Shown here: one piece after another, positions 55,870-64,000 of the stretch
Position numbering within the stretch: the first letter of the stretch is position 1
Layout of the letters: each line of letters begins with the position of its first letter
Origin: Oceanisphaera profunda
Lineage (GTDB): Bacteria; Pseudomonadota; Gammaproteobacteria; Enterobacterales; Aeromonadaceae
DNA: 64,000 bases
Assembly: GCF_002157895.1 (NCBI RefSeq)
Contig: NZ_CP021377.1
Coordinates: 868,001 to 932,000 of the forward strand
Reading direction: 5' to 3'
Made by a program: the position numbers and the translations under genes
The notes under the pieces: generated by a model
What the model was told of the DNA's origin: nothing
Seen by the model: only the letters and a program-made list of their open reading frames with translations
The model's database searches: none

Positions 55870-57627
55870 ATGAAAACATTCATTCCTAGCAAAGATGCTG
55901 CGCTGGAAGACTCTATTAGCTACTTTCAGCAACAGCTCATCAACCTGGGGTTTGATATCGAAGAAGCCTCTTGGCTCAACCCGGTACCCAATGTGTGGTC
56001 GGTGCATATTCGCGATAAAAGCTGTGGCTTATGCTTTACCAATGGTAAAGGCGCCAGCAAAAAAGCCGCTTTGGCTTCGGCACTGGGTGAGTACTTCGAG
56101 CGTTTAGCCACCAATTATTTTTTTGCCGATTTTTACTTAGGCAAAAATATCGCCGAAGGCGACTTCGTACATTACCCGAACGAAAAGTGGTTTACCTTGC
56201 CCGCCGATAACAGCCTGCCAAACGGCATGTTAGATGACTATACCCGTGGCTATTATGATCCCGAGGGTGAGCTGACCGCCGACATGCTGATCGACCTACA
56301 GTCCGGCAATGAAGCACGCGGTATTTGCGCGCTGCCCTTTGAGCGTCAAGGCGATTTAGAAACCGTGTATTTGCCGATGAATATCGTCGGTAACTTATAT
56401 GTATCTAATGGTATGAGTGCCGGTAACACCCGCACCGAAGCCCGCACTCAAGGCTTGTCGGAAGTCTTTGAGCGCAGTATTAAGAATCGCATTATTAGCG
56501 ATCGCATCAGCCTGCCAAGAATTCCCGCTGCAGTACTGGCGCGCTATCCGCACATTGAAGCGCCGATTGCGGCATTGGAAGCCGAAGGCTTTCCGATTCA
56601 CGCCTTTGATGCATCATTAGGCGGCGAGTATCCGGTGATTTGTGTGGTGTTATTTAACCCGCAGAACAGCACCTGCTTCGCTTCTTTCGGCGCTCATCCA
56701 CGTTTTGAAGTGGCGTTAGAGCGCACCGTGACCGAGCTGTTGCAAGGTCGCAGCTTAAAAGAGCTGGATGTGTTTGTGCCACCGTCTTTTGCAGACGACG
56801 AAGTGGCAGATCATCATAATCTGGAAACCCATTTTATTGACTCGTCAGGCTTGATCAGTTGGGATTTGTTTCAAGACCAAGCGGACTATGAATTTGCCGA
56901 CTGGGATTTCAGTGGCAGCTCAGAGCAAGAATTTACCCACTTATTGGCCATTTTTGACCGCATAAATCAGCCCGTCTATATCGCCGATTATGAGCATTTA
57001 GGCGTGTACGCTTGCCGTATTTTGGCTCCGGGTATGTCGGATATTTACCCAGCTGACGACTTAACCATGGCCAATAACAACATGGGCGCGCATTTACGCG
57101 CCACTTTGTTAAGCCTGCCAGGATCAGACGCGGACGCAGAGCAGCTGATGGGCTTATATGAGTTATTAGAAGAAGAAGGCTTCGATGACTTTACCCGTAT
57201 TCGTGAGCTGCTCGGTATTGCCTCTACCAAGGGCAGCGCTTGGCACACCTTAAGAATTGGTGAGCTAAAATGCATGCTGGCCTTGGCGGCAAACGAATTG
57301 GAGTTAGCACTGGAATACGCAGACTGGACCTTGAGCTTTAATGCCTCAGTATTTAGCGATGAGCGCCATCGTTACTATCGCTGTTTGAAGGCGGCACTAG
57401 AGCTGCACTTAAGCGAAGACCGTGATCCTGCTCAGTATGTCTCAGCTTTTAACAGTATGTTTACTGAAGCAACCGTGACTCAAGTTTGGGCACAAATTGC
57501 CGGCCAAGCGCGTTTTCATGGGCTAACCCTCGCCGATGAAAGCTTAGCGGATTTTCCTGCGCACCAAGGCTTATTGGCGGTGTATGAAAAGTTACAGCAA
57601 GCAAAGCGTAATCACGCTGCCAGCTAG
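55870..57627 (+). CDS. ycaO: YcaO, partner of RimO in ribosomal S12 methylthiolation
   Basis: The 585-residue protein starts MKTFIPSKDAALEDSI and matches E. coli YcaO (586) throughout. The ATP-binding YcaO residues lie in NGKGASKKAALASALGEYFERL, SNGMSAGNTRTEARTQGLSEVFER and RTVTELLQGR. The C-terminal TPR-like region is kept. It is linked to beta-methylthiolation of S12 Asp88. It is not a peptide-cyclodehydratase gene of an RiPP cluster; no precursor peptide is nearby. ATG at 55870 is chosen, with GAGG upstream. Confidence 0.95.
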   Translation: MKTFIPSKDAALEDSISYFQQQLINLGFDIEEASWLNPVPNVWSVHIRDKSCGLCFTNGKGASKKAALASALGEYFERLATNYFFADFYLGKNIAEGDFVHYPNEKWFTLPADNSLPNGMLDDYTRGYYDPEGELTADMLIDLQSGNEARGICALPFERQGDLETVYLPMNIVGNLYVSNGMSAGNTRTEARTQGLSEVFERSIKNRIISDRISLPRIPAAVLARYPHIEAPIAALEAEGFPIHAFDASLGGEYPVICVVLFNPQNSTCFASFGAHPRFEVALERTVTELLQGRSLKELDVFVPPSFADDEVADHHNLETHFIDSSGLISWDLFQDQADYEFADWDFSGSSEQEFTHLLAIFDRINQPVYIADYEHLGVYACRILAPGMSDIYPADDLTMANNNMGAHLRATLLSLPGSDADAEQLMGLYELLEEEGFDDFTRIRELLGIASTKGSAWHTLRIGELKCMLALAANELELALEYADWTLSFNASVFSDERHRYYRCLKAALELHLSEDRDPAQYVSAFNSMFTEATVTQVWAQIAGQARFHGLTLADESLADFPAHQGLLAVYEKLQQAKRNHAAS

Positions 57628-57642
57628 CAGCGTTTAGAATAC

Positions 57643-57669
57643 AAAAAACCGGCCGCGGCCGGTTTTTTT
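57643..57669. terminator. Bidirectional terminator between ycaO and the DsbA-like gene
   Basis: Perfect palindrome AAAAAACCGGCCGCGGCCGGTTTTTT between convergent genes. Confidence 0.92.
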
Positions 57670-57707
57670 ATGTCTAACCCATAAGCTTAAATTAGGCAGC
57701 GTACCTT

Positions 57708-58442
57708 TTAAGATTTTTTATCTTTCAAGATGTCTTTCAAACCCGCCACGTCCACAGCACCAGGGATCAAGGTGCCATCAGGGAACACCAAGGCTGGAGT
57801 GCCATTTAGGCCGAGGCTTCTGAACAAGCTTAGGTTTTGATTAAGCTTATCTGAGATTTTTTTATCGTCAGCCGCCGCCAATAAAGTCTTGCTGTCTAAG
57901 CCGGCTTTATCGGTAATGCTGGCCAAGGCGGCCGTAGACACTTTCTTTTGGCTCATCAGCGCTTGATGCAGCTCAGCATACTGGCGAGGTGCCTCCATGG
58001 CCGTGGCCAACGCTAAGCGCGCCGCTTGTACTGAGTCTGGGCCTAAAATGCCTAAGTCTTTAACGATAATTTTTAGCTCTGGCTCGTCTTTGATAAGCGT
58101 CAGCAGCGTTTGGTTCATACGATGGCAATAAGGGCAGTTATAGTCGGTGAAATACACCACAGCTAGCTTGCCGTTAGGGTTACCTAAAACACCATCGGTT
58201 TTACTGGAAAACAGCTGCTTGGACTGCTGCTTAAGCTGCTTAGAAAATTCAGCTTGGCTCGCCAGCTGATCTTTTTCTTCGAGCTTGATAATGGCTTCGC
58301 GCAAAATTTCTGGCTGCTCAAGCAAGGTTTCACGCACCAGCTTTTGAAACTCAGCTTTGCTCATCTCAGCCTGAGCGGGGGCTGCAGATAATAGGCCTAG
58401 GGCTAAAATAGGCGCCAAGGCAGGTAAGAACTTAACGGTCAT
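57708..58442 (-). CDS. Periplasmic DsbA/ScsC-like thiol-disulfide oxidoreductase
   Basis: A 244-residue exported protein (signal peptide to about 25, PAQA) with an N-terminal helical segment (about 27-75) like the oligomerisation stalk of ScsC/Com1, then a DsbA-type thioredoxin fold. The active site is CPYC (Cys103, Cys106) and the cis-Pro loop is NGTPALVFPDG. The stalk suggests a disulfide isomerase-like role over a pure oxidase. It stands near an orphan CbiM-like gene and no DsbD is adjacent. Confidence 0.85.
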   Translation of the reverse strand: MTVKFLPALAPILALGLLSAAPAQAEMSKAEFQKLVRETLLEQPEILREAIIKLEEKDQLASQAEFSKQLKQQSKQLFSSKTDGVLGNPNGKLAVVYFTDYNCPYCHRMNQTLLTLIKDEPELKIIVKDLGILGPDSVQAARLALATAMEAPRQYAELHQALMSQKKVSTAALASITDKAGLDSKTLLAAADDKKISDKLNQNLSLFRSLGLNGTPALVFPDGTLIPGAVDVAGLKDILKDKKS

Positions 58443-58509
58443 CAGCGTCTCACATAAAAAGGATGAAAAGGCAGCCTACCAGAGATACAGGTAGCGCTGG
58501 AAGCTTATA

Positions 58510-59133
58510 TTACTTATTAATAATATAATCGCGATCCCGATAGGTGCACACCCAGTCAGGCTTAAACAGCACCAGCACGGTAATCGCCATGCCGTTGAGT
58601 AAGGCTTCTGGGAACAATAATAAAGGCAGCACGCTCAGGTAGTTATCAACCACTACTTGCCAGCTATGTTGGTCAGTCCACACCATAAATCCCGAAAACA
58701 GCAAGGTTTTAAGGGTAATGGTCAAAGCGGCATTAAAAAAGCCAGCCACGAAGATATAGACAAATAAATGGCGGTATAAGTAGCTGTAAGTTAACAAAAA
58801 CAATAGATAGCTAGCACTGAGCGGTATTATCACACCCAACAATAGATTCGGCCCGAACATCGGCCAAGATTCAAAGCCAAAAGCGGTGACCAGCAACAGG
58901 CTTAAGCTGCTCATCATCAATCCCATGCGCCAACCTAGCAGCAGCGCCAGGGTCGTTAATCCCAAAAAATGCACCTCTAAGCCTGGTTTTACGCCCGCTT
59001 GCAGCATCCATAATGGCACTAGGGCAATGGCGGCACCAAAACATAGGTGATGCCGAGTCTTATCACCCAACCAAGTTCGCCAATCAAAGCTCCAAGCCGC
59101 GCCGAGCAGCACTAAAATGCCTATGATAATCAC
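58510..59133 (-). CDS. Orphan CbiM-like energy-coupling-factor permease protein
   Basis: A 207-residue polytopic membrane protein. The block GVKPGLEVHFLGLTTLALLLGWRMGLMM resembles the N-terminal VHFLG region of CbiM/NikM, the substrate-specific subunit of cobalt/nickel ECF importers. The GPNLLLGVIIPLSASYLL and PEALLNGMAITVLVLFKPDWV blocks fit the same family. The usual CbiM N-terminal metal-binding start (MHI...) is missing, and no CbiQ or CbiO gene is adjacent. Metal transport is therefore doubtful. Confidence 0.72.
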   Translation of the reverse strand: MIIIGILVLLGAAWSFDWRTWLGDKTRHHLCFGAAIALVPLWMLQAGVKPGLEVHFLGLTTLALLLGWRMGLMMSSLSLLLVTAFGFESWPMFGPNLLLGVIIPLSASYLLFLLTYSYLYRHLFVYIFVAGFFNAALTITLKTLLFSGFMVWTDQHSWQVVVDNYLSVLPLLLFPEALLNGMAITVLVLFKPDWVCTYRDRDYIINK

Positions 59134-59568
59134 TGTCTGCTCCTATCTTGCTCGACTATTTACCACTATTTATCCATAACGAATACCATAAATAGTACCT
59201 CAGCTTGCCGAATATTTGTATGTGCATAACGGTATCAAAGCGCGAACTATCACTCTTAAGTCAGGCACTCACTAGACAAAAATCCCCACTCAATAACAGG
59301 ACTCTTGAGTAGATACTCTGTTGGGCGTCAAGAGTTAGCTTTAGGCCGCTCTGTGCTCTGTTGCTATGCACTTTATTCAGTCGTTGCGAGCGTAGTGCGG
59401 CAATCCATACTACAGCGGCGCGGTGCATAGCCATAGATTGCCGCGTCGTTGCACTCCTCGCAATGAACCAAGGTGAGGGTTTAGCTCTCGCCTTGGGTAG
59501 TTGAGTCTGTTCGGTAAAATAAGGCTGGGCTAACTTAGATGGCTACTTAACCAAGCTAAGGATGCGGA
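59134..59568. other. Gene-free stretch with an inverted repeat
   Basis: A 435-bp gap between the CbiM-like and DUF3108 genes. Its middle holds the inverted repeat at 59382-59466. Nothing else is recognised. Confidence 0.6.
59382..59466. repeat. CATTGCGAGG-type inverted repeat
   Basis: Left arm CGTTGCGAGCGTAGTGCGGCAATCC and right arm (inverted) CATTGCGAGGAGTGCAACGACGCGGCAATC are related and face each other across about 27 bp. A partial arm occurs at 15339-15361. Confidence 0.8.
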
Positions 59569-60264
59569 TCATTTTACTAACGTATAGTTGAGCTTACTTA
59601 AGGTTACGGTCACCGAAAGCTGACGGTTTTCATCATGGCTAATTTGCACCAGTTGATAATCCAGTTTTGGTGCCACCCAAAAGCGGGTTTTACGCTTACT
59701 GTTACCGCGATCGCGCTCTACGATCAGGCTTTCATAAGGGCCAATGCCAGTGTTGACGATTTCTTTGCCTACCACCTTAAAGGTGGTCATTTTAATTTCG
59801 CCGTCGCGCGCCACCGGATAAGTAAGCGTGGTTTTACCGGCCATTAAATCGCAACGCGCCTCAAAGAAAAAGCTGACCGGATCAAAAGCCCCCTCTTTGA
59901 TGGGCACTAACTTATCGCCATCTTTATCCTGAAACAGCACCATCTTAGTCTTTTGATCAAAGACCAAACGATCTTCATTACGGGTGCCTAAGTATTTGGT
60001 TTTATAGCTAAAGGTTTGCGGAGTGGCGTTACAGTTTTTCCAAGTAAAACTGGCTTTTTGATCCACATCTAACAACCAGTGGGCCAGAGAAAAATGCACG
60101 TTATAGCGATCGTTATTACGATCGATTTTTAAGGTGTTCACGCCACGAGTCTTATCACCGTTGAGTATCACGCTGTATTCAGCGCTTAAATGATCAATAT
60201 CTTGTGCGAAGGCAGAGGCACTGGCGAACACTGCAGCCAGTAACCATAAAAGGTGTTTGGTCAT
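59569..60264 (-). CDS. DUF3108 periplasmic protein
   Basis: The protein is 231 residues from ATG 60264, with AGGAA 6 nt upstream; the in-frame ATG at 60270 is too close to that site. A signal peptide ends at about residue 21 (SAFAQ). The rest is beta-rich, with DPVSFFFEARCDLMAGKTTLTYPVARDGE and RKTRFWVAPKLDYQLVQIS blocks of DUF3108. Its function is unknown. Confidence 0.82.
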   Translation of the reverse strand: MTKHLLWLLAAVFASASAFAQDIDHLSAEYSVILNGDKTRGVNTLKIDRNNDRYNVHFSLAHWLLDVDQKASFTWKNCNATPQTFSYKTKYLGTRNEDRLVFDQKTKMVLFQDKDGDKLVPIKEGAFDPVSFFFEARCDLMAGKTTLTYPVARDGEIKMTTFKVVGKEIVNTGIGPYESLIVERDRGNSKRKTRFWVAPKLDYQLVQISHDENRQLSVTVTLSKLNYTLVK

Positions 60265-60694
60265 GGTCATTTCCTTATCAGTGATGCCTATCTAGGCAAC
60301 AGCCGGTATAGTGAAGGTGTAAATGTATTGAAGATCGAAAGTTCTTAATAAGATGAGCTTATTGAATTTACTCTTTTTATACCTTAATTTTTTACGCTCA
60401 GCATTTTCTAGCTTAAGCACTTCTGCATAGAGCAAGCTTTGTACCCACCATACACCAACTCAGCCCCCCAAAGAAAACGCCATCATGGTCACCACCAAAT
60501 CAGTGCGTCTATTGCTGGCCATTGGGCATTATTTTGCAGCGTACTGCGCTTGCGGCTGTAAATATCCTAGCATTACCTGACTGGATCACGAAAATCGTGC
60601 CCGCGGGTTCTCAGTTTGGGTGTAAGGTCTTATGATAACACCACATTATACTTATTTTGCTCAACCGCAGACCGCCCCAAGGACGCAACTACTT
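60265..60694. other. Gene-free divergent region upstream of the response-regulator gene
   Basis: About 430 bp with no supported gene other than a possible 21-codon upstream extension of the regulator (ATG at 60632). No repeat array was seen. Confidence 0.5.
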
Positions 60695-61327
60695 ATGGAT
60701 ACAGGCTATCGCATTATCATTGCCGATGATCACCCCTTGTTTCGTAATGCGCTGCACTTAGCGGTTACCCAAGCCGTCCCCGATGTTCAATTGCAAGAAG
60801 TGGACTGCATCGAACAGTTAATGCAGTTATTAGCTGAGCAAGGTGAAGTGGATTTATTATTGCTGGACTTAAAAATGCCAGGCGCCAGCGGATTTTCTGC
60901 ATTGGCAAGCTTGCGCCATCTTTACCCTGATCTGCCGGTGGTCATGGTCTCGGCTACAGAAGAACACGCCGTGGTTCAGCAAGCCATGCATTTTGGCGCC
61001 ATGGGTTTTATTCCTAAATCGACGCCGCTGCCGGCTTTGGTGGCCGCCTTGCATGCTATTTTAGCGGGAGATACGTGGTTTCCTGCCGGCGTGAGTCTGT
61101 CGGCCGCGCCCGCCGATAATATTGCTGAACGCTTAGCCAGCCTTACGCCCCAGCAATTTAAGGTGCTTACTATGTTGTCTGAGGGCAAGTTAAACAAGCA
61201 AATAGCCTTTGAGCTCAGCGTCTCCGAAGCCACCGTTAAAGCCCACGTCACCGCCATTTTTCGCAAACTCAACGTCCAAAATCGTACCCAAGCGGTGATC
61301 GCCATGTCACAAATTGGTGAAGGGTGA
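60695..61327 (+). CDS. LuxR/NarL-family response regulator, CrbR-like
   Basis: A 210-residue regulator. The receiver domain (5-120) has Asp11/Asp12, phospho-acceptor Asp58 (LLLLDLKMPG) and the VVMVSATEE switch. The LuxR-type helix-turn-helix (about 145-205) has LTPQQFKVLTMLSEGKLNKQIAFELSVSEATVKAH. ATG at 60695 fits the domain start, though AGGA is 11 nt away; ATG at 60632 would add 21 residues. It faces a hybrid kinase with a transporter-like N-terminus, the CrbS/CrbR pairing. Its last residues GEG and stop are encoded by heptads. Confidence 0.85.
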   Translation: MDTGYRIIIADDHPLFRNALHLAVTQAVPDVQLQEVDCIEQLMQLLAEQGEVDLLLLDLKMPGASGFSALASLRHLYPDLPVVMVSATEEHAVVQQAMHFGAMGFIPKSTPLPALVAALHAILAGDTWFPAGVSLSAAPADNIAERLASLTPQQFKVLTMLSEGKLNKQIAFELSVSEATVKAHVTAIFRKLNVQNRTQAVIAMSQIGEG

Positions 61328-61343
61328 GGGGTAAAGCGGAAGA
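61316..61343 (+). repeat. Class A heptad array at the response-regulator stop
   Basis: Units GGTGAAG, GGTGAGG, GGTAAAG, CGGAAGA in exact 7-bp register. The TGA of the second unit is the gene's stop codon. Confidence 0.8.
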
Positions 61344-61547
61344 GATTAAAGATTTTTTTGCCACAAAATACACGGACGAAAAAATATTATGAGTAAGCGC
61401 AAAAGCGGCGGCTAGATTTTTGTAGGCGAACTCTTGTTCTCGCATTTCGCCGAAGGCGGAACGGGTTAAGGCTATCAGGGCTAAGGCGAAAAGAGCGCGC
61501 TCAGCGCCAAACGCCCACAAAGAGAAGATAAAAACACCGCTCCTAAA

Positions 61548-61596
61548 AACTGGTGTTTACTTCAGTCTGGAATGCCTCCAGTCGGGCCATTTCCAT
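61548..61596. mobile_element. Decayed IS3-family right end
   Basis: AACTGGTGTTTACTTCAGTC...GGGCCATTTCCA matches the right end of the IS at 32887-32917 with a few changes, interrupted by a 16-bp insertion TGGAATGCCTCCAGTC. The insertion itself begins like the IS tip TGGAATG and duplicates AGTC. No transposase remains. Confidence 0.72.
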
Positions 61597-61623
61597 CTTT
61601 ACTATTCCCTATTCACACCTCAC
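61596..61623 (-). repeat. Class A heptad array after the hybrid kinase gene
   Basis: Plus-strand units TCTTTAC, TATTCCC, TATTCAC, ACCTCAC. The sense-strand reading (GTGAGGT, GTGAATA, GGGAATA, GTAAAGA) starts 4 bp after the TAA stop. Confidence 0.75.
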
Positions 61624-61627
61624 CGTC

Positions 61628-64000
61628 TTAGACCAAATGCTGCAATAGCGCCCTTAGTTTCATGGGCTTTACCGGTTTGCTTAAGTAACTTAACTGCAAT
61701 TGCTGCAAACGTGCTTGCAGCTCGGGCTGGCGGTCGGCGCTGATCACCACAGTGGGCACAGTCCCGTATTTCAGGTGTAATTGGCTGACCACATCAATGC
61801 CGGTTTCACCCTCATCTAAGTGATAATCCGATAAGATAATCTGGGGCATAAAGCCATCTTGATAATGCTGTTCTGCGGCGTGGCTAGTCAGTGCAACGCG
61901 CACCTCACACCCCCAATGGCCAAGCAGACTCGCCATGGCGGTTAAAATATCCCCATCGTTATCGATACAAAGTACCTTTAAGCCCTGCAATTGGCTGTTA
62001 TTCACATTAGGAGCATTACTTATTACGGCATTGTCCGCCAAAGAGGCTGACTTACCGCGCCCGGCAATCGCTCTGGGCACGGTGACGCTAAATACCGAAC
62101 CTTTACCCTCGGTGGAGCGCACCGCCAAACGGTGATCAAGCATGCGTGCCAAGCCTTGAGCAATGGCCAAACCTAAGCCCATACCTTGTTGATGTTGACG
62201 TTGGCCGTGCTCTAAGCGCATAAACTCATCGAAAATTAAACGCTGTTTATCCTCGGCTATGCCCGGTCCATTATCCCAAACTTCTAAGCATAAGTTGTCG
62301 CCCTGATGGCGCGCCCCCAGCAATACCCGACCGCCCGAGTTATAGCGCAGCGCATTGGTGAGAAAATTCTGCAAGATGCGGCGCAGTAACCGCGGATCAC
62401 TGTGTACGCCGAGCCGACTGTTTACCACCGAAAAGCGCCCACCATCTTGTTCAACCAACACATCAAACTCGGCTTTAAGTGTGTTAAACAGCTCATCTAA
62501 GGCAAAGTCCACGGGCTTAGCGGTGAGCTTGCCGGACTCTAAGCGTGACATATCTAATAAATCGGCAATTAAGTCTTCTGCCGCCACCAAAGATCGGTCG
62601 ATATGCCCAGCTAAGCGCCGACTTTCATCATCAGGAGAAGTCTCTAACCAAGAAGAGGCAAACAACTTGGCCGCATTCAGTGGCTGCATTAAGTCATGAC
62701 TCACGGCGGCTAAAAATCGGCTTTTAGATGCACTGAGTTTTTCCGCCTCAATCGTGGCGACCACTAACTGCTGATTCACGGTCGAGAGCTCTTGAGTGCG
62801 CTCCGCCACCCGCGCTTCCAGCAGCACATTGGTATCTTTTAGTAATTGCTCGGCTTGGCGAAAGGTGGTGATGTCATTAAAAGTCATCACGAAACCGCCG
62901 CCCGGCATGGGATTACCTTGCATCTCAATCACTCGGCCATCGGGGCGAGTGCGTGATGACACATGGGGTGTACCGGCCTGCATATGCCGCAGGCGGCGCG
63001 CCACATGATCAGCAACGGATCCAACACCACACAGGCCCCGCTCGGCGTTAAAGCGAATAATATCGCTAATGGGTCGTCCCACTTGGATCAAATCCATCGG
63101 GTAGCCAAACAACTCAATGTAGCGCCGGTTCCAGGCCACTAAATTCAGCCCTTTATCGACCACGGAAATACCTTGCCCTATATGCTCGATGGCGCCTTGC
63201 AATAACCCGCGGTTAAAGCGAAACACATCCCCCGCTTCATCGACTATGGTGGCCAGCTCATCCAACTCCATGGAGCGACCTTGCAAGGCAGAAGCCAGCA
63301 CTAAACGTGCCGATGAGGCACCAAACACGCCGGCCAATACTCGCTCGGTGTGGCGAATTAAGCTGGGAGGGGCTTGCATGCTGCCATCGAGCGTTCCTTG
63401 CTCGCCAGCATAGCGAGAAAACGCACGACTCACCCGCGCAGCACCCACAAAGCGCGAGGCCAACTGCTCCAGCTCTTGTACCGAGACTTTGGCCCGATAC
63501 ACGCCACCGTCATCTTTTTGTTGGCGGCTCACAAACGCCGCCGCTTGCAAGCGCTCGCTCACCGTAGACACCGACCACCAAGAGCCCAGCACATAGGCAA
63601 TTAAGTTAAACAATAAGCTTAAGAAGATGCCCCAAGTAACCGGGCTCATGTCTGCCACCGCGCCCCAGTTTGGCGGCGTTAATAGCCATAATAAAACGTT
63701 GCTGCTGGCATCACCGGCAAACAGCCCAGTTTCGGCCATTAAATTTAATAGCCACATCAACATGCCTAAACTTAAGCCCCAATAGGCGCCGCGCCGGTTA
63801 CCGCCGCGCCAAAATAAGCCCAGCACCAAAGCCGGAATAAACTGGGCAATGGCGGCAAAACTCAGATAACCAATGCGCGATAAACTGTCGATATCTCCTA
63901 GCCACAAAAATACCAGCCAAGCTGTAGCCATAATGGCGACAATGGCGGCGCGTCGCACCTTGAGTAATAACTGGGCTACATCATTAAAGTCTGCGCCCTG
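61628..64000 (-). CDS. Hybrid sensor histidine kinase with sodium:solute symporter-like N-terminus (5' end outside window)
   Basis: The visible 790 codons run from inside a polytopic SSS-like domain (helices including IVAIMATAWLVFLWLG and LIAYVLGSWW) through a linker, a PAS domain (IGQGISVVDKGLNLVAWNRRYIELFGYP), a coiled coil, HisKA (AVSHDLMQPLNAAKLFASSW), HATPase (NALRYNSGG, DNGPGI, GLGLAIA) and a C-terminal receiver (IDNDGDIL, LSDYHLDEGETGID). The frame stays open to the right edge, so the GTG at 63958 is not a start. This order is that of CrbS and related CbrA-type sensors, which control acetyl-CoA synthetase and carbon use. Confidence 0.88.
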   Translation of the reverse strand, partial: QGADFNDVAQLLLKVRRAAIVAIMATAWLVFLWLGDIDSLSRIGYLSFAAIAQFIPALVLGLFWRGGNRRGAYWGLSLGMLMWLLNLMAETGLFAGDASSNVLLWLLTPPNWGAVADMSPVTWGIFLSLLFNLIAYVLGSWWSVSTVSERLQAAAFVSRQQKDDGGVYRAKVSVQELEQLASRFVGAARVSRAFSRYAGEQGTLDGSMQAPPSLIRHTERVLAGVFGASSARLVLASALQGRSMELDELATIVDEAGDVFRFNRGLLQGAIEHIGQGISVVDKGLNLVAWNRRYIELFGYPMDLIQVGRPISDIIRFNAERGLCGVGSVADHVARRLRHMQAGTPHVSSRTRPDGRVIEMQGNPMPGGGFVMTFNDITTFRQAEQLLKDTNVLLEARVAERTQELSTVNQQLVVATIEAEKLSASKSRFLAAVSHDLMQPLNAAKLFASSWLETSPDDESRRLAGHIDRSLVAAEDLIADLLDMSRLESGKLTAKPVDFALDELFNTLKAEFDVLVEQDGGRFSVVNSRLGVHSDPRLLRRILQNFLTNALRYNSGGRVLLGARHQGDNLCLEVWDNGPGIAEDKQRLIFDEFMRLEHGQRQHQQGMGLGLAIAQGLARMLDHRLAVRSTEGKGSVFSVTVPRAIAGRGKSASLADNAVISNAPNVNNSQLQGLKVLCIDNDGDILTAMASLLGHWGCEVRVALTSHAAEQHYQDGFMPQIILSDYHLDEGETGIDVVSQLHLKYGTVPTVVISADRQPELQARLQQLQLSYLSKPVKPMKLRALLQHLV

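Noticed and set aside
55870-57627. YcaO as part of a RiPP biosynthetic cluster
   Set aside because: The sequence matches housekeeping E. coli YcaO end to end and no precursor or partner gene is nearby.

Overview
The window comes from the chromosome of a gammaproteobacterium, most likely a marine or brackish member of the Aeromonadaceae close to Oceanisphaera. The evidence is the gene order (bamB-yfgM-hisS-ispG-rodZ-rlmN; iscRSUA-hscBA-fdx-iscX; queA-tgt-yajC-secD-secF; yejK/yejL-yejM; bepA near yfgD), the moderate GC content and the protein sequences. The genus is an inference. Nearly all of the window is core housekeeping DNA. The only mobile element is one intact IS3-family insertion sequence.

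Layout. 1-6244: outer-membrane assembly, isoprenoid, cell-shape and translation genes. 6452-8634: a nucleobase permease and ndk. 8877-14411: a complete isc iron-sulfur operon behind two abutting type-1 IscR sites. 14507-22036: trmJ, nlpI, the Sec accessory genes and the queuosine genes tgt and queA. 22286-30942: a CBS protein, AcpH, a Ser/Thr-type kinase, a branched-chain 2-oxoacid dehydrogenase operon without its own E3, and isocitrate lyase. 31648-32917: the IS. 33129-35379: OxyR-type ahpC-ahpF. 35592-47979: nucleoid and envelope genes, a PPTase, CnoX, transporters, BepA and thiol enzymes. 48277-54005: a basic amino acid ABC importer, LysO and Asd. 54155-60264: a diguanylate cyclase, YcaO, a DsbA-like protein, an orphan CbiM-like protein and a DUF3108 protein. 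60695-64000: a LuxR-type regulator facing a hybrid kinase with a symporter-like N-terminus, resembling the CrbR/CrbS acetate switch. With AceA and the BCKDH complex, the last pair points to acetyl-CoA and acetate economy.

The most unusual feature is in the gaps. About twenty short arrays with a 7-bp period lie at or just after stop codons, and nearly all are oriented by the upstream gene. One class (sense strand GTRARNN) carries TGA or TAA in most units. Because 7 is not divisible by 3, successive units move the stop triplet through all reading frames. A second class runs TAGCGCC...AGCTAA and often starts with the gene's own TAG. In several genes (queA, acpH, the kinase, the response regulator) the array also encodes the last residues of the protein. 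An 11-bp version follows ahpC. The gaps also hold other dispersed families: a 106-bp REP-like element in two copies, a 24-bp palindrome in three copies, CCACGGAA inverted pairs, CATTGCGAGG-type repeats, and a decayed IS end. No tRNA, rRNA or CRISPR was seen.
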